This document shows positions 22,646 to 34,332 of a DNA stretch of 64,000 nucleotides, one piece after another. Every line of letters starts with the position of its first letter. The stretch's first letter is position 1. This DNA is from Medicago truncatula (Eukaryota; Streptophyta; Magnoliopsida; Fabales; Fabaceae). The notes beneath the pieces are model-generated. The model was not told the DNA's origin. It was given only the letters and a program-made list of their open reading frames with translations, and did no database searches. Made by a program: the position numbers and the translations under genes. The DNA is taken from positions 38,352,494-38,416,493 of the forward strand of contig NC_053045.1 in the NCBI RefSeq assembly GCF_003473485.1. The letters are read 5' to 3'.

Positions 22646-24037
22646 TAATACTGTACATTTTTCTTTCAAAAAGTAATAATACTTTTTTTAAGGGAAAAAA
22701 TTTAATACATATTGGCAGTCCTATTCTCAATAATTTTTTTAATATGAAAACATAAACCCAAATACCGTGACCTAGCATTTTCATGTTTTAGATTTCAATT
22801 CCTTATTCATCAGATTTATTTCCTAACTTAGTTTTTTTGTTTTGTTTTTAAAATACCTAGTTGAAAACATGTTTTTTCGAAAATAAATAATATCACTTGT
22901 TTTTTTTTATTTTTTTTTATTTTTACATAAATATCACTTGGTTCATAGAAAAGATTAAACATATATTTTTTTTTAATCGAATATCACTTGGTTCATAAAA
23001 AATTTATAATAATAATTTGAGTTGGGGTTAGATAACTCAAGTGCTTTGAGCTAAAAGTTAAATAGTTGAAATTCACGAGGTTCAAATTCATATGAATGGA
23101 TAAATATTAATTTAACAAATAATTATTAGTATTTATCAAGTTTTTTAAATAATAAAGACAACTGAGATATCTATTTGTTAAAATAATAATAATATGGTAA
23201 CGAAAAATAAAAACAACACTCTTTTCTACATTTTCCAAATCTTTAGATACCATTCTCAACCTCCTTAATCGCATCATTCCTTCCCAGTTGCCATATAACA
23301 ACAATGAGTTTCTTCTAATAAATATATTTGAATTTCGCCACTTGTGTGTGAGGGGATGCACTGATTTTTAAATTTCCACCCAATAATATGGGTTGTTTAT
23401 ACGTTTGCACATCCTGAAATTGTATTCATGCACCTCCTAAGACTCTCACATCAAACTTTGTTGACACACTCTATTTTTTAGGTCTTAACCATTGATGATG
23501 TTGTTATAGATGGCAGTCATACTTTGTTGCTTTTACATGTTGACTTTGTTATTTTTATTTAATATTTGTATAATTTGTAATGCAACTATATTTTTTTAAT
23601 TAATATAGGTAATTGGTGTTTCATTGTGAAGTTTTTTTTTTCTTCAACAAAACGTAAAAAGAACCCAGGAAATTAACTAGACTCGAATAACCACTACTAG
23701 AAAAAGCAAAATTAGGGAGGAAAATTAGTGACGGAAAAAATAAAATTCATTACAAATTACTTGGTCGAAGCATTTAGTGACGAAATTAGAGAGGAATTTC
23801 ATGTTTTCTCACTCTAAATTTTTCTCACTAATTTTTGTTTTTTAGTGGTGAACTTATTTGTAATCCTTAATTAATTAATTAAGCCACATTACCATTTAAC
23901 TGCTTGTTAAATTCAATCCTATAAATTTATAGGGTTAATTAAGTTTTTCGTTTTTAAAAATATTGTGAATTTTGATTTTAGTTTCTAATAGAATAATTTT
24001 GACATGTCTTTTGACATTTCTTGAGCATAAAATGGAC

Positions 24038-24063
24038 ATATATATATATATATATATATATAT
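24038..24063. repeat. (TA)n microsatellite
   Basis: About 13 uninterrupted TA units. Confidence 0.95.
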
Positions 24064-24499
24064 GTTAACAAAATTTGATAAGACACTAGACATATATCTT
24101 CACACATAGAGACATAATTGAAGTTTTAAAATTTTGCATCCCCTAAGTCAGGGTCCTGGCTACGCCACTACCAAAAACTATATCAAATGGTGTGGTTGCC
24201 AAAACACATTTATACCCCCTACATGCCATGAATCTGAGCCAAGTGAAACTCCAAACAAACTGCAAGCAATTTCAATACCCACCATCACGTTTAGGGCGGA
24301 CCTTGATATAATTCTCGCCTTTCAACCCTTAACATGGCTTTGATAACATGTTAAATGAGTTTGAATCTCATTCCAAAATACAACTCAAAGGATGAGGGTG
24401 CCCAATCACACTTATATACACTACTTATGATAGACATGAGTAATTTAAGACTCTAAACAAACTACAAACAATGATAATATCATCATCGATTTTAAAACT

Positions 24500-24580
24500 A
24501 ATAATTTCATTCTCGTTGGTAAGGACAATGTATAATATATGTAAGGTCTAGGGTTCGAACCCTGGACACCGCCAAAAAAA
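24500..24580 (+). mobile_element. SINE-like tRNA-derived fragment
   Basis: CGTTGGTAAGG (A-box remnant, 24513-24523), GGGTTCGAACCC (B box, 24551-24562) and an A run (24574-24580) lie in SINE order. The stem arms of a real tRNA are missing, so it is not a tRNA gene. It is related to the minus-strand copy at 19717-19790. Confidence 0.55.
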
Positions 24581-25726
24581 CTAGTCAAATATCTTCCAAG
24601 CCCGCCATGGTATTTTTCTTCTTCCAATTATGTACTCTACTTTCCCTTTAATATGTCTTAATCTTTTTATTTCTCTTAGATGCGTTTGCATGCAAGAATT
24701 TCTCTTCTTAAGATTAATTCATTTTTGCACATTATGTAAGATCACCAATACAAATAGTCTCACTTCGAAAATCTGGGCTGATTAATTAGGTTTTTTTTTC
24801 TTTTTTTCTTACTCCTTTATGCCACTTTATTAGAATTGTTTTTTAAATTAAATTATTAAATCTTATTTACGATATTAAACAAACAACGTTGCTTTGATTT
24901 CTATCAATTTTTTTTTTTTTTGTAAAAATCTTGAATATAAATAAATTATTAATAATTTTGCAACAAAAATTTTACGGAGTAAACAATGTTAATGGTTATG
25001 AGGGTGCCATTCCCTTAATTTGTTAAGAACAACAAAAATCTCAAGATCTAAGGTGATTTTTAATTTCTCCAGAAACAACATATGTACAATATTGTACTAT
25101 GAGTATTGTTCTTGACTAACCAAAGGTTCATACTCAATGATCCGTATGAGGTCCTATATAATCGACAATTACAAATCTTTCACTCTTTTTCTTGGATCGG
25201 AAACTTAACGTATGACACACCTATCTCTTATCCTTTCACTCTTTTCTTTATAATCGACTTGAACGTTAAAGTATTTACAAATAGCCACTCTCAACTCACA
25301 TCAATGCTACTAGTGCACACCAAACACCATCATTCTGATCGGATTAAGCATATTTCTTAAAAAAATCTAAATATGGAATTGGAAGCAGATCTTGTAAACA
25401 AAAAACATTATAAAATACTACTATAAAAAGTTCTAATGCATGCATATTAAAATGTGATTGTAAAGATATATTAGAAAATGTTTAAAGTAAAGAAAAAGAG
25501 AAAATAGAGAAAGATGTGAAAGTGACTATTGTTACGCGTTTTTACATAAAATTGACAGAGAAAGCAAGGTAGTATATTGGGATTAATGAATGACCAACCA
25601 AGTGTCTTAATACTCTTAACTTTGTTTTCATTTTCAACAAAGTCATATCTCATTCTTGAATCCTTCTTTGTAAACAGTTTGTTTGGTGAATGGGGGAAGT
25701 GAAGCTGACCAGTGAGAACGTGTACA

Positions 25727-25986
25727 CGCGTCACTTTCCAACACTCGACGCGTCGTTTTTTATTGTTGAAACTTTGAAACATGTCTTTCTCATCATTTTT
25801 GTTTCGGTGCCTGCCAACCGCATTCCAAACGCGTCGCTGTCACTCTCTCGCGAGAGTTAAATAACGAAACACCGCGTGAGTTTGTCACTTTACCGACACT
25901 GTTACGCGCGTATTCTGGACGCGCTTATGAAGTTGGTATCTTGATCGCAGGATGTGAAAGTGAAAGGGACGTATAAATGGGGCGCG
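25727..25986. promoter_or_regulatory. Cluster of CGCG-box motifs, no gene attached
   Basis: CGCG cores occur at 25727, 25749, 25830, 25849, 25873, 25905 (CGCGCG), 25920 and 25983. That is eight sites in 260 bp within very AT-rich DNA. Several read ACGCGT, the CAMTA-bound CGCG box. No gene was found beside it on either strand. A lost promoter, an unannotated non-coding transcript or a transposon promoter are all possible. Confidence 0.45.
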
Positions 25987-26684
25987 TGACAATGTGGAAA
26001 TTGTAATGTTGCTGAAATAGTGGGAATAACACATAAGTCAAGAAAACTGCTTGAAATTAACTTGAGATGTTGATACTTGTTACCACCGGCAGCACCAAAG
26101 GCCACACATATTACGGTGTGGTTGATTAAAACTAGACTTTGTTTCCTTCACAAGTAATCTTTCCTTAAAAAAAGACTCAGTATATATACATATTGTATTG
26201 ATGGACATTTTAATGTGTATGTGTCACATAAAATAGTGTACTGGTAGTAATGGAGTGATATTAATGCAGTCACTTGTGTGCGAGGTGCTGGATATGCAAG
26301 CTGGAGAGGTGTGACCGCAGAGAATTCTAATATGTGTAGCAGTAGGGTTAGCCCAATCACAAGGAAACCAAAGCCTATAAGTTAGATTTTCAAAATTTAG
26401 CCCAGAAGAAATGCCCCCAAAATTCATTTTTTCCCCTTCTATTATATGGATAATGCTCATGTTTAGAAGAAATGCGCAAAAATACCTCAGCGATAGTTAA
26501 TAGTCGTTTATTGTCGAATAATAGTTAACTACTTTTATCACTTTTGAAATTGATTTAACTGATTTAAAAAGTGATTAAACTAACTTAAAAAACAATGCAA
26601 ACATTAGTTAATCATCGTTGAAGGTATTTTTGGTAATTTGAAATGTTTGTGAACAATTACTAGATACTTAAAGAGCAATTATTT

Positions 26685-27420
26685 AGGTCCCGTTTGAATA
26701 ACCAACTTATATAAATGCTTATAGCATTAGGGCTTATAGCATTAGAGCTTACATCATAAGCTCTTATACTTGATAAACTATTTATGTTTGGATATGTATA
26801 CTAAAAAGTGCTTACATAAATTGAAGTGTTTGGATGTGACATTACATAAGCAATCATCGAAATTTTAAATATTTTTAGTTTAACAAAAAAATCAGAGAAT
26901 CGAACCACAATTATCAAAACTTTTTTGATAAAATTAATCAAGAAGTAAAAACAGTATTATAATATATTAATTATAATTATATATATAGTATAATCAATAT
27001 TTGTCCTTAAAAAAATATCAAGTTAAGTTTGTTTTTTTTATTCAGTTTCATTTTGTTACGTAACAAAAATATAATAAAAATCTTTCTTAAAAAAAAAAAC
27101 TTAGTTACGTGTGTTATTTTAGTAAGATAAGTATATATCAATTTTGTTACTCATGCACCATCAAAGATAACTAACATTATAATTAAAATATATGTTTTGA
27201 AAAAGTGGATCCAAAGAGAATCGAAGGAGGTTACATAAATTCTAAGCTCCTTGTTAAGCCGAAGGGTAAGCTGAAAATTTATGCTTATTGAAATATGGCA
27301 TAAGCAGCTTATGAAACTATGATAAGCTATTTTTATTTATTTACCCAAACACCTTTAAAAAGGCTTATGGAAGTAGATAAGCCCACATAAACTCAAAATA
27401 AGCCAATCCAAACGGGACCT
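26685..27420. mobile_element. TIR element (hAT-like MITE), 736 bp
   Basis: AGGTCCCGTTTG at 26685-26696 and CAAACGGGACCT at 27409-27420 are perfect 12-bp inverted repeats. Subterminal GCTTATAGCATTA/AAGCTTAT words repeat in both orientations, as in the 14281 element. There is no transposase frame. Confidence 0.75.
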
Positions 27421-28590
27421 TAGTATATTTGGTATCTGCGTTCATTCATCATGTTGTGTGTTTGACTTGAGTTGAGCCCAAGGTGTGCAACACAAATCCA
27501 TGGTTGCCTTTTTTGTTTATTTTTTCAAACCTAATTTTTTTTAAAATGGTGCAGAATTTCAATTTTGTCTAAAAAAATGCTTAGGACATTGATGGCATTG
27601 ACAAATATTTGACTTGTATTTTAAGATAAAATTTCTTTTTTAAACTTTTTTAAATATTGCTTTTAGGGCATTTGTCGTGGTGGAGTTTACGCATATATAT
27701 TGAATATAATACTGCATTTAAGCTTCCTCGAGACAAATCTTTTTATATTGAGTTAGCACTTGTATATTGAATATAATACTGTCGTTAAGCTTCTTTAAGT
27801 AGGTTATTCTCAAAATAGTGGAGTTTACTTGAATTTCAATGAATAAATAAAATGTTCAAAAGTGAGTTTTCGGTAGTGTTTTAGTAAAATTTGTTGGAAC
27901 TTAGATAGTTGAAATTTAGGAAGTTGGAAGATTCCAAGAGTAAATACAAAATCTTGAGACTTAGAGCAAATGTGGTACTGTAAATTGAAAAAATTGAATA
28001 TAGAAGTCCCGCATAAAAATAAAAATTATCACATTAAAATCTTCCTTAAGCATCTAAAGATGTCGGAATTAGCCTTGTTTAGTAGCAGATGCATGTGAAA
28101 GGATTTAACATAAAAATTGTGACAATTTATAATAATTAAAGATAAATGCTACCAATATATTTTCTAGTACTTACATAGATGAATAGTTGAAACTTATTCA
28201 ATCAGAAAGAAATAAAATTAAAGTTGGACATATTCTCAAAAACAATGGACTTTACTTGAATTTTAATACATGTTAAAGTATGTTAAAAAATAGTGATAGA
28301 TAAGTTGAGACTTTCTGGCGAGCTTACTCTAGATTGGATTCAAGAAATTAAATTAAATGCAACAATTTAAGTGAGTTTGAACAACATTCTTTGTAAAAAT
28401 CTTAATATACTAGATATATGGTTCATCTAATTTATATGTCGTTTAACATCTAACTTATATTAGATATAATACTTTTAACTCATATTTGACACATCACAGT
28501 AATTTCTCCCTTAAGTGTGAGATTCTGTGACTTCTACATCCATAATCAATCATGAGGAGTTAGTCTTGCTCCCCACAAAATCAAATCTAA
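27421..28590. other. Repeat-derived, no gene
   Basis: It holds a 19-bp direct repeat TATATTGAATATAATACTG at 27696 and 27763, and a related pair of GTTTACTTGAATTT-type words near 27826 and 28249. The part next to 28590 is probably the internal region of the small LTR element whose LTR begins at 28603. No protein is recognised. Confidence 0.5.
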
Positions 28591-28836
28591 CTCTGATACC
28601 ATTGTTAGGACCTCCAGAACAGCGTACATTAGATTGGATCCAACATAATAGGCTAAGAGTAGAGTAATCACACAATTAATGAATTTCAACACTACATATT
28701 CACCTGAAATCTTAAAATATTTGATATGAGAACTGCTATATGATAAAACAATAATTTCACGAAAATTCACGAATGCCATCTAAACTCCTTCTCTCTCACA
28801 GTTTTAATCCTTATTCTGTACGTTGACTTCCTAACA
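28591..28836 (-). mobile_element. Small LTR (about 234 bp) with adjoining tRNA-Met primer-binding site
   Basis: TGTTAGGA at 28603 and TTCCTAACA ending at 28836 are matching inverted LTR ends. One base beyond the LTR on the minus strand lies TGGTATCAGAG (28591-28601). This is the usual plant primer-binding site for initiator tRNA-Met. The second LTR was not found, so this is a remnant. The short LTR suggests a TRIM or a small Copia element. Confidence 0.7.
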
Positions 28837-31800
28837 CTATACTACAACCCTCATCACTTATCATCCATGTTCTCTACCACTTCAACTAGCCAATGTACAA
28901 TCATCAAATGACACATCTATACCTTTACATAGCACCATTGTGTTGAAGGGACAACTGTCATCCCATGATTTTATATTATAAGACAATCATATGAGCATTA
29001 ACCCATCAAAGCATCACATTAACAAAAAAGCAAATGTCTTTTCTCTAATATTACAATGTTATGTCTTTCATGTATTTTTGTACTATATGAGTAGCTAATT
29101 GCAACTTTTTATATGCGAATATATTCATTCAAAATTTGTCACTGAATATGTGTATGAGATAGAGGTGAAGCTTCGAAACAAATGAGTGTGTCTAGAATGA
29201 CTAAAGCATTAAGAAATGGTTGCTACAGGCCATTCGTAGGTTTTTCACGAATTTTCATTCGCATCAAGTAGCATTTTTCATTTGATATACATGTATTCTC
29301 ACTTATATACTATTATTCAATATCTACCCTTTTATCCATTGTGTAACTTTTAATTTAGACTTGACACATCGCATCATTTTCTCCCCAATGTCAGATTAAT
29401 TATTTAATCAATAAATTATGAATTGACAATAATCAATTATTAAATATTATTTGATTTAACATTCTTTTTGAATGGATCATGATGGATTGTATCATTTGGT
29501 TAAGTTCAAAAAAAAGTTCACACCTTCGGTCGTTTAATTTTTTTTTTAGCAAAGTCGTTTAATTATTTAAACACTATCAGTGCTAATTCCCCCATCAATT
29601 ATGATTCTCATGAACCTAAAATACACATTTCTTGATATATTATCATTATTATTATCATTTACATATGCTATAACTTTGTATTAATATTTATGATTATTGG
29701 GTATTCTTTTGAAAATTTTAAACAATTGGTATAAGAGCAATACTTCTTATTGTTATTGCAAAATGTACCGATCGTAATTATTTTATATTAGATTACTTTC
29801 CTTTTAGTTACTAAAATTGCATTATTTTTAAAGTGAATAAGGATTGAAATTGGGAGTTTGAACTCAAACCTATGTTTCTATAATGTAATGTCCCTATTAC
29901 GTGAGCTATGCTCGTGGAATTATATTTCCTTAAAAAAAAGTGAGCTATGCTAGAGTTGAACACTTTTTTTTTTTGGTACAAGAGACTTGATTACTTTTTA
30001 TTCTGCACATATAAATTGATTGAGGACTTTACCATCTTGATCTATTGTGTGAACAAAACCTTCAAAATAAGTTACACATATAATCGAAGAATCTGGAAAT
30101 ATTTATCGTGAACAAAACCCTCAAAATAAGTTGCACCATATGGTCGATGAATCTGGAAAAATTGTGCATGTACTGTTGCAACCAATTATTTTACTACAAA
30201 CATTCTTAGAACACTGTTTTGTTTGTTTTCTCTTAAATTCAAATTTATTTATATATTGAAAATTGATTTACCCTGAAATGAATGAATCAATAATTTTGAG
30301 TTGGATTCTAGAACTTTTTTTGGCCATCAAAACTCACATATGGTCTTCACATATTTTGTATGATTTTAGCACACGCCTTATATTCCATCATGGGGACCAC
30401 GACAATTGTAAAAAAACCATATGAGAAGTGTTATAAGACAAATTCAACGGTACATTTGAAAATTCGAGTGTGCAAGTATATCAAATTTTTAAATTAATAG
30501 GTAAATGAAAAGGAAAATATTTTCTATCATAACTAGTTTACCAACTTGATCAATTTTTTTTTCTATTTATCAAAAGTGTCAGCGAAATAAAATTTATTTT
30601 TTTTTGAATTTTTATTCTTCATAATAAAGAATATTGATCATTTTTACGATAAATGTAAAAATTTAGTATGATTTTTAAAATATAAAATTCGACAAACAAC
30701 TTTTTATTTCAAAAATATGATTGTTAATTTATATATTTTGAAAGCAAATGTACCAATACACCTCAATTTATAAGTGTATTATAGAAGCTCCTTTGTTATG
30801 ATCACAAAAAAAATTCAAGTATGAGCGTATGAAACTAATCAAAATGAAAAAAAATGTTTGTTTTTCAAATTATGTGAAAACCCCTATTTCGTTTGGTCTT
30901 TTATTTCTATCAGACCGGTCTATAATACTTGAAATTAATAGGTGGTTTTTTCTTATTGTCGAATTACGAAAACAACTCATGTTAGAGGTTATGTTTATGA
31001 GATTCTCTACTTATTCACCTTAGAGTAGAGGTAAAATTTTAGTCATTATGTTACTTAATAAAAAGAAAGATGGTAATGTTTTCTTGTGTATCCTATGATA
31101 GTCGTTCGAGCCCATTCTCAAGTTCTTTTGACTGGGTTACACTCTAACGAGTACAAAAGATGGTGTTTGTTTTTCCATAAGTGCCAACTGTAAACTAGAG
31201 CGCGTGCATTCTTTTCGAAGTCCAAATTTTTTGTTTTTTTTTGTAAAATAATAATAATTTAATATTCTAATAATTTTGGTACAATTTTTGAATCCCAGAA
31301 AATATGTATATTACTTTATTTGAGGACAAATTTAATTATTTTACATATTATATTCGCAAAATTTTAGTTTGAAGATATTCTTCGCTCCTTTTGTGATACT
31401 TTGATATATACCACTCTCACCATTTATGTATCATATTAAAAAAAATTAATTCAAATCAATTTATTTGATATTTTATTATTTTGAAATAAATTGTGAGTTT
31501 ATTTTATACCAAGCATGTAAATATGTGTGTTATTTAAATATTTTGAGCTTGAGTTTTTTTTTTTTTGAACGGTTTTGAGCTAGAGTTTATTTTATGTAAA
31601 TATTTTTGTGCTCTGAATTTCCATTGCTCAATTATGGTTTTGTTTGAAATTACACTTTAAAAAATATCGTTGATTTTTTAAAAGTTTGGGTGGGAGAGTT
31701 GCTCCCTAATCTAATAATATATGTACAGTCTGAACCGATTTTGTCTGAATTATCTTATTTTAATTAGTTATTGAATTAATAATTTTTCATTTAATTTTGC

Positions 31801-32093
31801 TTCACAACTATTGTCCCCCCCCCCCCAAATTCATGATACATATGTTGTTTCTGTTTTGTCTACTTCACACTTACATATTATAGGTTGAAAAAGTGTTGCA
31901 AGTTAGAAATGGATTCGGTGCAAAACAAATAAGAAAGTAAAAGATTGTTGATCCGTGAAACGAATTTCATTCAAACATAAAAAAACCATGAACATTGAAA
32001 CATAATCAAAGTCAAATAATGCAATATTTTCTTACACATCATGCTATCCTTGCTTGACACCAACTTCTTTTCAATACCTTTCCAATGCCTTCA
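28837..32093. other. Gene-free AT-rich region upstream of the polyketide synthase
   Basis: It contains a stretch near 29345-29397 related to 28467-28524 (both hold TTGACACATC and TTTCTCCC), a decayed second piece of the small LTR element. It also holds a 59-bp-period duplication at 30049-30165 and a C run near 31816. No gene is supported. The part nearest 32093 should hold the promoter of the next gene. Confidence 0.5.
30049..30165. repeat. Tandem duplication, period 59 bp
   Basis: Two copies beginning GTGAACAAAACC lie at 30049 and 30108, each ending GAATCTGGAAA. They differ at several positions, so the duplication is old. Confidence 0.75.
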
Positions 32094-32100
32094 TTTATAG
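32094..32100 (+). promoter_or_regulatory. Possible TATA element of the polyketide synthase gene
   Basis: TTTATAG lies about 95 bp before the start codon. It is a weak match and is given only as a candidate. Confidence 0.3.
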
Positions 32101-32189
32101 CCCGAAAGTTTCTCAATTCTATCACTAAGTCTTAATCCTTTCTCACCACAGCACAAGAAGAAATAGTATTTGCTTAAATCTCAAAAAAG

Positions 32190-33471
32190 ATGCCTCAAGG
32201 TGATTTGAATGGAAGTTCTTCTGCGAATGGTGAGCGCGTTACACGTGCTCCTGTTCCGGGGAAGGCCACAATACTTGCTTTAGGGAAGGCTTTCCCTAGT
32301 CAAGTCCTTCCTCAAGAGTGTTTGGTTGAAGGGTACATTCGTGACACTAAGTGTGAAGATGATTATGTTAAGGAGAAATTGACGCGTCTTTGTAAGTCAA
32401 ATTGATTCTTTACTCTCTTATTTATTAATCTAAAAAACTATAGTAAAAAAGATTACTAATCTAAATTGCAATACTTAATGTTTATTCGTATGATCATTTT
32501 TAGGCAAAAACACAACTGTGAAAACAAGATACACGGTGATGTCAAAGGAGATCCTAGACGAATATCCAGAGTTATTCATAGAAGGAACACCAACAATAAG
32601 ACAAAAGCTAGAAATAGCAAATCCAGCAGTAGTTGAAATGGCAACAAGAGCAAGCAAAGCTTGCATCGAAGAATGGGGAAGATCACCTGAAGAAATCACA
32701 CACATTGTCTATGTCTCCTCGAGCGAAATTCGTCTACCTGGGGGTGACCTTTACCTTGCCAATGAACTCGGCCTAAAAAGCGATGTTAATCGCGTAATGC
32801 TCTATTTCCTTGGTTGCTACGGAGGTGTCAGTGGTTTACGTGTCGCCAAAGACATCGCTGAAAATAATCCTGGTAGTAGGGTGTTGCTCACAACTTCTGA
32901 AACAACAATACTTGGTTTTCGACCACCAAACAAAGCTAGACCTTATGATCTTGTTGGCGCCGCACTTTTTGGTGACGGTGCTGCTGCAGCTATAATCGGA
33001 ACAAACCCTTTACCGAATCAAGAAAGACCTTTCATGGAATTGAACTATGCTGTCCAACAATTCTTGCCTAATACACAAAATGTGATTGATGGTAGAATTA
33101 CTGAAGAGGGTATTAATTTTAAGCTTGGAAGAGATCTTCCTCAAAAAATTGAAGACAACATTGAAGAATTTTGCAAGAAATTGATGGCTAAAAGTGGTGT
33201 TAAAGAATTTAATGAGATGTTTTGGGCTGTTCATCCTGGTGGGCCTGCAATACTTAACAAGCTTGAGAATACACTCAAATTGAGTGGTGATAAATTGGAA
33301 TGTAGTAGGAAGGCATTGATGAATTTTGGAAATGTTAGTAGCAATACTATATTTTATGTGATGGAGTATATGAGGGATTATTTGAAAAATGATGGAACTG
33401 AAGAATGGGGGTTAGGATTGGCTTTTGGACCAGGGATTACTTTTGAAGGGGTTCTCCTCCGCAGCCTTTGA
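32190..33471 (+). CDS. LAP6: Anther-specific type III polyketide synthase (LAP6/PKSA type)
   Basis: Two exons, 32190-32391 and 32504-33471, give 389 codons. The 112-nt intron splits a cysteine codon in phase 1, the intron site conserved in the chalcone synthase family. The Cys-His-Asn triad is intact: Cys172 in FLGCYGG, His311 in AVHPGGPAI and Asn344 in FGNVSSNT. The C-terminal FGPG loop is present. Segments such as FGDGAAAAIIG and GINFKLGRDLPQKIE match LAP6/PKSA rather than chalcone synthase or LAP5/PKSB (the comparison is from memory). LAP6 enzymes condense malonyl-CoA onto hydroxy-fatty acyl-CoA to form alkylpyrones for sporopollenin. They act with ACOS5 and TKPR1 in the tapetum ER. Expression only in anthers is expected but cannot be read here. 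Confidence 0.93.
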
Positions 33472-34332
33472 TCTTGAGATGGTTACATGAAGATGCATAA
33501 TTTACTTGATTAATTCTTTGATATGATGTTTCTTTAAAATTTATTTATAATAAGGTCTGATGTAACAAGTTATTGTTCTATGAATGTCAAGAGGGGGTAA
33601 CAAATTATACTATTTAGGAGGATTAAGGTTTGCAAAAGTTGTATGGAGGACTTATATTATTTATATATAATTTACATTTAAAATGTGAGGCTTATTTTCC
33701 CATCAATTTCCAATGTATGTATGTGGTTAAAACATATACTTTTAAAGTGTGGCATGCATGCATTGCAATTTCTTTTTTGGACATCTTTATATGTTTTGAA
33801 ACATGAGAGGAAGAAGCTGAAATATCTATCATTATCTTTGAATGGAGAGAAAACTAATTTACATTTTAAAAAATTTAAAAATAAATAATTCAAATTAAAT
33901 TTTGTAAGTCGTTAGATTGACTCACTTAATATATATATATATATATATAAACACCATTAAAAAATGTGACTTAAAATGAATTTAACCACTTTTATTTTGT
34001 AAAGATTCCTTGAAGTTAGTATAACTTTTGATCTATGTTGGATTTATCTTATCTACTAGTACAAAGTACAAACTTATTTGGCATTTATTTACCGTTAAAG
34101 GTATGGGTCCCACAACAGTACAATCCTAGATTTGATTTAAAAAGAAGTTATACAAATGATTGCATCTTTCTCCAACGGCTACAATACCCAAAATTGTCAA
34201 CACTATCATTTTCATTGATTCATTAATAATCATAATATCTTCTTAGTAACAATACTTACTTACTTTATCACAATCTTCATTCATTCTCCTCACAAATAAG
34301 GAAACTAAACAGTACTTTTCATTCATTCATTC
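33472..34332. other. Intergenic between polyketide synthase and reticulon genes
   Basis: It holds the 3' end of the upstream gene (AATAAG-type words near 33549) and a (TA)n run at 33928-33949. A TC-rich leader follows just before the reticulon ATG. No other gene is seen. Confidence 0.55.
33928..33949. repeat. (TA)n microsatellite
   Basis: About 11 TA units. Confidence 0.9.

Larger units (their letters stand above)
22648..26684. other. Gene-free region with SINE, microsatellite and CGCG island
   Basis: No gene is supported. Items described separately are the TA microsatellite near 24038, the SINE-like piece at 24513 and the CGCG cluster at 25727. The remainder is AT-rich with short chance frames. 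Confidence 0.5.

Noticed and set aside
23011-23100. Possible third SINE-like piece
   Set aside because: It has only a weak B-box-like GGTTCAAATTC and no clear A box or A tail.
24541-24580. Possible tRNA gene (GGGTTCGAACCC B box)
   Set aside because: No acceptor, D or anticodon stems can be formed, and an A run follows directly. It fits a SINE fragment better.
29843-29945. Possible SINE-like piece (GAGTTTGAACTC)
   Set aside because: The match is limited to a short palindrome without the other box at the right spacing.
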